A DNA stretch of 64,000 nt, taken from NCBI RefSeq assembly GCF_052857255.1, contig NW_027526673.1:92958-156957 (forward strand). Direction: 5' to 3'. This document shows, piece after piece, positions 51,301-63,190 of this stretch. This DNA comes from Amblyomma americanum (lineage: Eukaryota > Arthropoda > Arachnida > Ixodida > Ixodidae). The position numbers and the translations under genes are program-made. A model generated the notes under the pieces. It saw nothing but the letters and a program-made list of their open reading frames with translations, was not told the origin of the DNA and did no database searches. Within the stretch, counting starts at the first letter, position 1; each line of letters starts with the position of its first letter.

Positions 51301-52095
51301 TAATACAACGAAAGAAGCTGTTTTAGACCGAAACGAGCTAAATCACAACACATCGGTTTTACAAGTCTCCCTAATACGCGTCATAACGTTTTCTTCTATA
51401 ACTGCGCGAAAAGCATGTATTCGTGCTTAAAACAACGCAACAAGCTGTTTTAGACCGAGATGAGCTAAATCTGAACACATCGGTTTTACAAGTGTCCACA
51501 TGATACTCGTCAAAACTTTTTCTCTTATAACTGCGCGAAAAGCATGTATTCGTGCTTAAAACAACGAAACAAGCTGTTTTAGACCGAGATGAGCTAAATC
51601 TGAACACATCGGTTTTACAAGTGTCCCTCTAATACGCGTCAAAACTTTTTCTTCTATAACTGCGCGAAAAGCATGTATTCGTGCTTAAAACAACGAAACA
51701 AGCTGCTTTATACCAAAACGAGCTATATCTGAACACATCGGTTTTACAAGTATCCACGTGATACGCGTCAACTTTTTCTTTTATAACTGCGCGAAAAGCA
51801 TGTATTCGTGCTTAATACAACGAAACAAGCTGTTTTAGACCGAAACGAGTTAATCTGAACGCATAGGTTTTACAAGTGTCCCTGTGACACCCGTCAAAAC
51901 TTTTTCTCTCATAACTGCGTGAAAAGCATGTATAATACAACGAAACAAGCTGTTTTAGACCGAAACGAGCTAAATCTGAACACATCGGTTCTAAAAGCGT
52001 CCATGTGAAACGCGTCAAAACTTTTTCTCTTATAACTGCGCGAAAAGATTGTATTCGTGCTTAATACAACGAAACAAGCTGTTTTAGACCAAAAC
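48362..52095. repeat. ~3.9-kb tandem HOR, copy 2
   Basis: This is the adjacent copy of 44670 onward with two additional monomers, at about 49960-50090 and near 50900-51180. It ends near 52095, where the partner has an AGATCTGAAC monomer and this copy has an ATATCTGAAC monomer. Confidence 0.83.
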
Positions 52096-52959
52096 GAGCT
52101 ATATCTGAACACATCGGTTTTACAAGTATCCACGTGATACGCGTCAAAACTTTTTCTCTTATAACTGCGCGAAAAGCATGTATTCGTGCTTAAAACAACG
52201 AAACAAGCTGTTTTAGACTGAAACGAGCTAAATCACAACACATCGGTTTTACAAGTATCCACGTGATACTCGTCAAAACGTTTTCGCTTATAACTGCGCG
52301 AAAAGCATGTATTCTTGCTTAATACAACGAAACAAGCTGTTTTAGACCGAAACGAGCTAAATCACAACACATCGGTTTTACAAGTCTTCCTAATACGCGT
52401 CAAAACGTTTTCTTCTATAACTGCGCGAAAAGCATGTATTCGTGCTGAAAACCACAAAACAAGCTGTTTTAGACCGAAACGAGCTAAATCACAACACATT
52501 GGTTTTACGAGTGTTCCTCTGATAGGCGTCAAAACTTTTTCTCTTATAACTGCGCGAAAAGCATGTATTCGTGCTTAATACAACGAAACAAGCTGTTTTG
52601 GACTGAAACGAGCTAAATCACAACACATCGGTTTTACAAGTCTCTCTAATAAGCGTCAAAACTTTTTCTTCTATAACTGCGCGAAAAGCATCTATTCGTG
52701 CTTAAAACAACGAAACAAGCTGTTTTAGACCGAAACGAGCTAAATCACAACACATCGGTTTTACAAGTCTCTAATACGCGTCAAAACATTTCCTTCTATA
52801 ACTGCGCGAAAAGCATGTATTCGTGCTTAAAACAACGAAACAAGCTGTTTTATACAAAACGAGCTATATCTGAACACATCGGTTTTACAAGTATCCACGT
52901 GATACGCGTCAAAAGTTTTTCTCTTAAAACTGCGCGAAAAGCATGTATTCGTGCTTAAT

Positions 52960-55900
52960 CCAACGAAACAAGCTGTTTTAGACCGAAACGAGGTAAATCA
53001 CAACACATCGGTTTTACAAGTTTTCCTCTGATACGCGTCAAAACTCTTTCTCTTATAACTGCGCGAAAAGCATGTATTCGTGCTTAATACAACGAAACAA
53101 GCTGTTTTAGACCGAAACGAGCTAAATCACAACACATCGGTTTTACATCTCTCTAATACGCGTCAAAACGTTTTCTTCTATAACTGCGCGAAAAGCATGT
53201 ATTCGTGCTTAAAACATCGAAACAAGCGGTTTTAGACCGAAACGAGCTAAATCACAACACATCGGTTTTACGTCTCTCTAATACGCGTCAAAACTTTTTC
53301 TTCTATAACTGCGCGAAAAGCATGTATTCGTGCTTAAAACAACGAAACAAGCTGTTTTATACCAAAACGAGCTAAACCTGAACACATCGGTTTTACAAGT
53401 GTCCCTGTGACACGCGTCAAAACGTTTTCTCTTATAACAGCGCGAAAAGCATGTATTCTTGCTTAATACAACGAAAAAAGCTGTTTTGGACCGAAACGAG
53501 CTAAATCACAACACATCGGTTTTACAAGTCTCCCTAATACGCGTCAAAACGTTTTCTTCTATAACTGCGCGAAAAGCATGTATTCGTGCTTAAAACAACG
53601 AAAGAAGCTGTTTTAGACCGAGATGAGCTAAATCTGAACACATCGGTTTTACAAGTGTCCACATGATACTCGTCAAAACTTTTTCTCTTATAGCTGCGCG
53701 AAAAGCATGTATTCGTGCTTAAAACAACGAAACAAGTTGTTTTAGTCCGAACCGAGCTAAATCACAACACATCGGTTTTACAAGTGTTCCTCTGATACGC
53801 GTCAAAACTTTTTCTCTTATAACTGCGCGAAAAGCATGTATTCGTGCTTAAAACAACGAAACAAGCTGTTTTAGACCGAGATGAGCTAAATCTGAACACA
53901 TCGGTTTTACAAGTGTCCCTCTAATACGCGTCAAAACTTTTTCTTCTATAACTGCGCGAAAAGCATGTATTCGTGCTTAAAACAACGAAACAAGCTGTTT
54001 TATACCAAAACGAGCTATATCTGAACACATCGGTTTTACAAGTATCCACGTGATACGCGTCAACTTTTTCTCTTATAACTGCGCGAAAAGCATGTATTCG
54101 TGCTTAATACAACGAAACAAGCTGTTTTAGACCGAAACGAGCTAAATCTGAACGCATAGGTTTTACAAGTGTCCCTGTGACACTCGTCAAAACTTTTTCT
54201 CTCATAACTGCGTGAAAAGCATGTATATTACAACGAAACAAGCTGTTTTAGACCGAAACGAGCTATATCTGAACACATCGGTTTTAAAAGCGTCCATGTG
54301 AAACGCGTCAAAACTTTTTCTCTTATAACTGCGCGAAAAGCATGTATTCGTGCTTAAAACAACGAAACAAGCTGTTTTAGACCGAAACGAGCTAAATCAC
54401 AACACATCGGTTTTACAAGTCTCTAATACGCGTCAAAACTTTTCCTTCTATAACTGCGCGAAAAAACAACGAAACAAGCTGTTTTATACCAAAACGAGCT
54501 ATATCTGAACACATCGGTTTTACAAGTATCCACGTGATACGCGTCAAAACTTTTTCTCTTATAACTGCGCGAAAAGCATGTATTCGTGCTTAATACAACT
54601 AAACCAGCTGTTTTAGACCGAAACGAGGTAAATCACAACACATCGGTTTTACAAGTCTCCCTAATACGCGTCAAAACTTTTTCTCTTATAACTGCGCGAA
54701 AAGCATGTATTCGTGCTTAAAACAACGAAACAAGCTGTTTTATACCGAAACGAGCTAAATCACAACACATCGGTTTTACAAGTATCCACGTGATACGCGT
54801 CAACTTTTTCTCTAACTGCGCGAAAAGCATGTATTCGTGCTTAATACAACGAAACAAGCTGTTATAGACCGAAACGAGCTAAATACGAACGCATAGGTTT
54901 TACAAGTGTCCCTGTGACACGAGTCAAAACTTTTTCTCTCATAACTGCGTGAAAAGCATGTATAATACAACGCAACAAGCTGTTTTAGACCGAAACGAGC
55001 CAAATTTGAGCACATCGGTTTTAAAAGCGTCCATGTGAAACGCGTCAAAACTTTTTCTCTTATAACTGCGCAAAAAGATTGTATTCGTGCTTAATACAAC
55101 GAAACAAGCTGTTTTAGACCAAAACGAACTAGATCTGAACACATCGGTTTTACAAGTGCCCATGTGATAAGCGTCAAAACTTTTTTCTCTTATAACTGCG
55201 CGAAAAGCATGTATTCGTGCTTAATACAACGAAACAAGCTGTTTTAGACCGAAACGAGCTAAATCTGAACACATCGATTTTACAAGTGTCCCTGTGACAC
55301 GCGTCAAAACTTTTTCTCTCATAACTGCGTGAAAAGCATGTATTCTTGCTTAACACAACGAAACAAGCTGTTTTAGACCAAAACGAGCTAAATCACAACA
55401 CATCGGTTTTACAAGTCTCCCTAATACGCGTGAAAACGTTTTCTTCTATAACTGCGCGAAAAGCATGTATTCGTGCTTAAAAAAACAAAACAAGATGTTT
55501 TAGACCGAAACGAGCTAAATCACAACACATCGGTTTTACGTCTCTCTAATACGCGTCAAAACTTTGTCTTCTATAACTGCGCGAAAAGCATGTATTCTTG
55601 CTTAAAACAACGAAACAAGCTGTTTTAGACCACAACGAGCTAAATCACAACACATCGGTTTTACAAGTCTCTAATACGCGTCAAAACTTTTCCTTATAAC
55701 TGCGCGAAAAGCATGTATTCGTGCTTAAAACAACGAAACAAGCTGTTTTATACCAAAACGAGCTATATCTGAACACATCGGTTTTACAAGTATCCACGTG
55801 ATACGCGTCAAAACTTTTTCTCTTATAACTGCGCGAAAAGCATGTATTCGTGCTTAATCCAACGAAACAAGCTGTTTTAGACCGAAACGAGCTAAATCTG

Positions 55901-56400
55901 AACACATCGGTTTTACAAGTGTCCCTGTGACACGCGTCAAATCTTTTTCTCTTATAACAGCGCGAAAATCATGTATTCTTGCTTAACACAACGAAACAAG
56001 CTGTTTTAGACCGAAACGAGCTAAATCTGAACACATCGGTTTTACAAGTGTCCCTGTGACACGCGTCAAAACGTTTTCTCTTATAACAGCGCGAAAAGCA
56101 TGTACTCTTGCTTAATACAACGAAACAAGCTGTTTTAGACCGCAACGAGCTAAATCACAACACATCGGTTTTACAAGTTTTCCTCTGATACGCGTCAAAA
56201 CTTTTTCTCTTATAACTGCGTGAAAAGCATGTATTCGTGCTTAATACAACGAAACAAGCTGTTTTAGACCGAAACGAGCTAAATCACAACACATCGGTTT
56301 TACAAGTCTCCCTAATACGCGTCAAAACGTTTTCTTCTATAACTGTGCGAAAAGCATGTATTCGTGCTTAAAACAACGAAACAAGCTGTTTTAGGCCGAA
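52960..56400. repeat. Right-end HOR, copy 1 (partner of 59800-63240)
   Basis: This block matches 59800 onward at an offset of 6,841 bp, then 6,964 bp after one 123-bp monomer missing here near 53340, and later about 6,838-6,840 bp after one monomer missing in the partner near 62450. Shared anchors are the 8-bp-deletion monomers at 54220/61184 and 54957/61921, and the 18-bp-deletion monomers at 54461/61427. Confidence 0.85.
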
Positions 56401-57839
56401 ACGAGCTAAATCTGAACGCATAGGTTTTACAAGTGTCCCTGTGACACGCGTCAAAACTTTTTCTCTCATAACTGCGTGAAAAGCATGTATAATACAACGA
56501 AACAAGCTGTTTTAGACCGAAACGAGCTAAATCTGAACACATCGGTTTTAAAAGCGTCCTTGTGAAACGCGTCAAAACTTTTTCTCTTATAACTGCGCGA
56601 AAAGATTGTATTCGTGCTTAATACAACGAAACAAGCTGTTTTAGACCAAAACGAGCTAGATCTGAACATATCGGTTTTACAAGTGTGCATGTGATAGGCG
56701 TCAAAACGTTTTCTCTTATAACTGCGCAAAAAGCATGTATTCGTGCTTAATACAACGAAACAAGCTGTTTTGGACTGAAACGAGCTAAATCACAACACAT
56801 CGGTTTTACAAGTCTCTAATACGCGTCAAAACATTTCCTTCTATAATTGCGCGAAAAGCATGTATTCGTGCTTAAAACAACGAAACAAGCTGTTTTATAC
56901 AAAACGAGCTATATCTGAACACATCGGTTTTACAAGTATCCACGTGATACGCGTCAAAAGTTTTTCTCTTAAAACTGCGCGAAAAGCATGTATTCGTGCT
57001 TAATCCAACGAAACAAGCTGTTTTAGACCAAAACGAGGTAAATCACAACACATCGGTTTTACAAGTTTTCCTCTGATACGCGTCAAAACTTTTTCTCTTA
57101 TAACTGCGCGAAAAGCATGTATTCGTGCTTAATACAACGAAACAAGCTGTTTTAGACCGAAACGAGCTAAATCACAACACATGGGTTTTACAAGTTTTCC
57201 TCTGATACGCGTCAAAACTTTTTCTCTTATAACTGCGCGAAAAGCATGTATTCGTGCTTAATACAACGAAACAAGCTGTTTTAGACCGAAACGAGCTAAA
57301 TCACAACACATCGGTTTTACATCTCTCTAATACGCGTCAAAACGTTTTCTTCTATAACTGCGCGAAAAGCATGTATTCGTGCTTAAAACATCGAAACAAG
57401 CGGTTTTAGACCGAAACGAGCTAAATCACAACACATCGGTTTTACGTTTCTCTAATACGCGTCAAAACTTTTTCTTCTATAACTGCGCGAAAAGCATGTA
57501 TTCGTGCTTAAAACAACGAAACAAGCTGTTTTAGACCGAAACGAGCTAAATCACAACACATCGGTTTTACGTCTCTCTAATACACGTCAAAACTTTTTCT
57601 TCTATACCTGCGCGAAAAGCATGTATTCGTGCTTAAAACAACGAAACAAGCTGTTTTAGACCGAAACGAGCTAAATCACAACACATCGGTTTTACAAGTC
57701 TCTAATACGCGTCAAAACTTTTCCTTATAACTGCGCGAAAAGCATGTATTCGTGCTTAAAACAACGAAACAAGCTGTTTTATACCAAAACGAGCTAAACC
57801 TGAACACATCGGTTTTACAAGTGTCCCTGTGACACGCGT

Positions 57840-58935
57840 CAAAACGTTTTCTCTTATAACAGCGCGAAAAGCATGTATTCTTGCTTAATACAACGAAACA
57901 AGCTGTTTTAGACCGAAACGAGCTAAATCACAACACATCGGTTTTACAAGTTTTCCTCTGATACGCGTCAAAACTTTTTCTCTTATAACTGCGCGAAAAG
58001 CATGTATTCGTGCTTAATACAACGAAACAAGCTGTTTTAGACCGAAACGAGCTAAATCACAACACATCGGTTTTACAAGTCTCCCTAATACGCGTCAAAA
58101 CGTTTTCTTCTATAACTGCGCGAAAAGCATGCATTCGTGCTTAAAACAACGAAACAAGCTGTTTTAGACCGAAACTAGCTAAATCTGAACGCATAGGTTT
58201 TACAAGTGTCCCTGTGACACGCGTCAAAACTTTTTCTCTCATAACTGCGTGAAAAGCATGTATAATACAACGAAACAAGCTGTTTTAGACCGAAACGAGC
58301 TAAATCTGAACACATCGGTTTTAAAAGCGTCCTTGTGAAACGCGTCAAAACTTTTTCTCTTATAACTGCGCGAAAAGATTGTATTCGTGCTTAATACAAC
58401 GAAACAAGCTGTTTTAGACCAAAACGAGCTAGATCTGAACACATCGGTTTTACAAGTGCTTATGTGATAAGCGTCAAAACTTTTTTCTTTTATAACTGCG
58501 CGAAAAGCATGTATTCCTGCTTAATCCAACGAAACAAGCTGTTTTAGACCGAAACGAGGTAAATCTGTACACATCGGTTTTACAAGTGTCCTTGTGACAC
58601 GCGTCAAAACTTTTTCTCTTATAACTGCGTGAAAAGCATGTATTCGTGATTAATCCAACGAAACAAGCTGTTTTAGACCGAAACGAGCTAAATCACAACA
58701 TATTGGATTTACGAGTGTTCCTCTGATACGCGTCAAAACTTTTTCTCTTATAACTGCGCGAAAAGCATATATAGGTGCTTAATACAACGAAACAAGTTGT
58801 TTTAGACCGAAACGAGCTAAATCACAAAACATCGGTTTTACGTTTTCCTCTGATACGCGTCAAAACTTTTTCTCTTATAACTTCGCGAAAAGCATGTATT
58901 CGTGCTTAATACAACGAAACAAGCTGTTTTAGACC
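57840..58935. repeat. Partner of the last 1.1 kb of the window (offset 5,065 bp)
   Basis: This block shares GCATGCATTCG, GAAACTAGCTAAATC, GTGCTTATGTGATAAGCG, AAATCTGTACAC and CATATATAGGTGC with 62905-64000. The same CATATATAGGTGC monomer also occurs near 43651, so the block is present at least three times in the right domain. Confidence 0.85.
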
Positions 58936-59799
58936 AAAACGAGCTAGATCTGAACATATCGGTTTTACAAGTGTGCATGTGATAGGCGTCAAAACGTTTT
59001 CTCTTATAACTGCGCAAAAAGCATGTATTCGTGCTTAATACAACGAAACAAGCTGTTTTGGACTGAAACGAGCTAAATCACAACACATCGGTTTTACAAG
59101 TCTCTAATACGCGTCAAAACATTTCCTTCTATAACTGCGCGAAAAGCATGTATTCATGCTTAAAACAACGAAACAAGCTGTTTTAGACCGAGATGAGCTA
59201 AATCTTAACACATCGGTTTTACAAGTGTCCACATGATACTCGTCAAAACGTTTTCTCTTATAGCTGCGCGAAAAGCATGTATTCGTGCTTAAAACAACGA
59301 AACAAGTTGTTTTAGTCCGAAACGAGCTAAATCACAACACATCGGTTTTACAAGTGTCCCTGTGACACGCGTCAAAACTTTTTCTCTCATAACTGCGTGA
59401 AAAGCATGTATATTACAACGAAACAAGCTGTTTTAGACCGAAACGAGCTATATCTGAACACATCGGTTTTAAAAGCGTCCATGTGAAACGCGTAAAAACT
59501 TTTTCTCTTATAACTGCGCGAAAAGATTGTATTCGTGCTTAACACAACGAAACAAGCTGTTTTAGACCAAAACGAGCTAGATCTGAACACATCGGTTTTA
59601 CAAGTGCCCATGTGATAAGCGTCAAAATTTTTTTCTCTTATAACTGCGCGAAAAGCATGTATTCCTGCTTAATCCAACGAAACAAGCTGTTTTAGACCGA
59701 AACGAGGTAAATCTGAACACATCGGTTTTACAAGTGTCCTTGTGACACGCGTCAAAACCTTTTGTCTTATAACTGCTCGAAAAGCATGTATTCGTGCTT

Positions 59800-62700
59800 A
59801 ATCCAACGAAACAAGCTGTTTTAGACCGAAACGAGCTAAATCACAACACATCGGTTTTACAAGTTTTCCTCTGACGCGTCAAAACTTTTTCTCTTATATC
59901 TGCGCGAAAAGCATGTATTCGTGCTTAATACAACGAAACAAGCTGTTTTAGACCGAAACGAGCTAAATCACAACACATCGGTTTTACATCTCTCTAATAC
60001 GCGTCAAAACGTTTTCTTCTATAACTGCGCGAAAAAAATGTATTCGTGCTTAAAACATCGAAACAAGCGGTTTTAGACCGAAACGAGCTAAATCACTACA
60101 CATCGGTTTTACGTCTCTCTAATACGCGTCAAAACTTTTTCTTCTATAACTGCGCGAAAAGCATGTATTCGTGCCTAAAACAACGAAACAAGCTGTTTTA
60201 GACCGAAACGAGCTAAATCACAACACATCGGTTTTACAAGTCTCTAATACGCGTCAAAACTTTTCCTTATAACTGCGCGAAAAGCATGTGTTCGTGCTGA
60301 AAACAACGAAACAAGCTGTTTTATACCAAAACGAGCTAAACCTGAACACATCGGTTTTACAAGTGTCCCTGTGACACGCGTCAAAACGTTTTCTCTTATA
60401 ACAGCGCGAAAAGCATGTATTCTTGCTTAATACAACGAAAAAAGCTGTTTTAGACCGAAACGAGCTAAATCACAACACATCGGTTTTACAAGTCTCCCTA
60501 ATACGCGTCAAAACGTTTTCTTCTATAACTGCGCGAAAAGCATGTATTCTTGCTTAAAACAACGAAACAAGCTGTTTTAGACCGAGATGAGCTAAATCTG
60601 AACACATCGGTTTTACAAGTGTCCACATGATACTCGTCAAAACTTTTTCTCTTATAGCTGCGCGAAAAGCATGTATTCGTGCTTAAAACAACGAAACAAG
60701 TTGTTTTAGTCCGAAACGAGCTAAATCACAACACATCGGTTTTACAAGTGTTCCTCTGATACGCGTCAAAACTTTTTCTCTTATAACTGCGCGAAAAGCA
60801 TGTATTCGTGCTTAAAACAACGAAACAAACTGTTTTAGACCGAGATGAGCTAAATCTGAACACATCGGTTTTACAAGTGTCCCTCTAATACGCGTCAAAA
60901 CTTTTTCTTCTATAACTGCGCGAAAAGCATGTATTCGTGCTTAAAACAACGAAACAAGCTGTTTTATACCAAAACGAGCTATATCTGAACACATCGGTTT
61001 TACAAGTATCCACGTGATACGCGTCAACTTTTTCTCTTATAACTGCGCGAAAAGCATGTATTCGTGCTTAATACAACGAAACAAGCTGTTTTAGACCGAA
61101 ACGAGCTAAATCTGAACGCATAGGTTTTACAAGTGTCCCTGTGACACGCGTCAAAACTTTTTCACTCATAACTGCGTGAAAAGCATGTATATTACAACGA
61201 AACAAGCTGTTTTAGACCGAAACGAGCTATATCTGAACACATCGGTTTTAAAAGCGTCCATGTGAAACGCGTCAAAACTTTTTCTCTTATAACTGCGCGA
61301 AAAGCATATATTCGTGCTTAAAACAACGAAACAAGCTGTTTTAGACCGAAACGAGCTAAATCACAACACATCGGTTTTACAAGTCTCTAATACGCGTCAA
61401 AACTTTTCCTTCTATAACTGCGCGAAAAAACAACGAAACAAGCTGTTTTATACCAAAACGAGCTATATCTGAACACATCGGTTTTACAAGTATCCACGTG
61501 ATACGCGTCAAAACTTTTTCTCTTATAACTGCGCGAAAAGCATGTATTCGTGCTTAATACAACTAAACAAGCTGTTTTAGACCGAAACGAGGTAAATCAC
61601 AACACATCGGTTTTACAAGTCTCCCTAATACGCGTCAAAACTTTTTCTCTTATAACTGCGCGAAAAGCATGTATTCGTGCTTAAAACAACGAAACAAGCT
61701 GTTTTATACCGAAACGAGCTAAATCACAACACATCGGTTTTACAAGTATCCACGTGATACGCGTCAACTCTTTCTCTAACTGCGCGAAAAGCATGTATTC
61801 GTGCTTAATACAACGAAACAAGCTGTTTTAGACCGAAACGAGCTAAATCTGAACGCATAGGTTTTACAAGTGTCCCTGTGACACGAGTCAAAACTTTTTC
61901 TCTCATAACTGCGTGAAAAGCATGTATAATACAACGCAACAAGCTGTTTTAGACCGAAACGAGCTAAATCTGAGCACATCGGTTTTAAAAGCGTCCATGT
62001 GAAACGCGTCAAAACTTTTTCTCTTATAACTGCGCGAAAAGATTGTATTCGTGCTTAATACAACGAAACAAGCTGTTTTAGACCAAAACGAACTAGATCT
62101 GAACACATCGGTTTTACAAGTGCCCATGTGATAAGCGTCAAAACTTTTTTCTCTTATAACTGCGCGAAAAGCATGTATTCGTGCTTAATACAACGAAACA
62201 AGCTGTTTTAGACCGAAACGAGCTAAATCTGAACACATCGGTTTTACAAGTGTCCTTGTGACACGCGTCAAAACTTTTTCTCTCATAACTGCGTGAAAAG
62301 CATGTATTCTTGCTTAACACAACGAAACAAGCTGTTTTAGACCAAAACGAGCTAAATCACAACACATCGGTTTTACAAGTCTCCCTAATACGCGTGAAAA
62401 CGTTTTCTTCTATAACTGCGCGAAAAGCATGTATTCGTGCTTAAAAAAACGAAACAAGCTGTTTTAGACCACAGCGAGCTAAATCACAACACATCGGTTT
62501 TACAAGTCTCTAATACGCGTCAAAACTTTTCCTTATAACTGCGCGAAAAGCATGTATTCGTGCTTAAAACAACGAAACAAGCTGATTTATACCAAAACGA
62601 GCTATATCTGAACACATCGGTTTTACAAGTATCCACGTGATACGCGCCAAACTTTTTCTCTTATAACTGCGCGAAAAGCATGTATTCGTGCTTAATCCAA

Positions 62701-63190
62701 CGAAACAAGCTGTTTTAGACCGAAACGAGCTAAATCTGAACACATCGGTTTTACAAGTGTCCCTGTGACACGCGTCAAATCTTTTTCTCTTATAACAGCG
62801 CGAAAATCATGTATTCTTGCTTAAAACAACGAAACAAGCTGTTTTAGACCGAAACGAGCTAAATCTGAACACATCGGTTTTACAAGTGTCCCTGTGACAC
62901 GCGTCAAAACGTTTTCTCTTATAACAGCGCGAAAAGCATGTATTCTTGCTTAATACAACGAAACAAGCTGTTTTAGACCGCAACGAGCTAAATCACAACA
63001 CATCGGTTTTACAAGTTTTCCTCTGATACGCGTCAAAACTTTTTCTCTTATAACTGCGCGAAAAGCATGTATTCGTGCTTAATACAACGAAACAAGCTGT
63101 TTTAGACCGAAACGAGCTAAATCACAACACATCGGTTTTACAAGTCTCCCTAATACGCGTCAAAACGTTTTCTTCTATAACTGCGCGAAA
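59800..63190. repeat. Right-end HOR, copy 2
   Basis: This copy follows 52960 onward until about 63000-63190. From there the best partner becomes about 57840-58935, at an offset of 5,065 bp. The switch implies an exchange joint in that interval. Confidence 0.83.

Noticed and set aside
52698..52958. Plus-strand open frames of about 86 residues (also 44042-44302 and 52315-52578)
   Set aside because: They are also repeat-derived. They exist only where 123- to 127-bp classes happen to remove stops.
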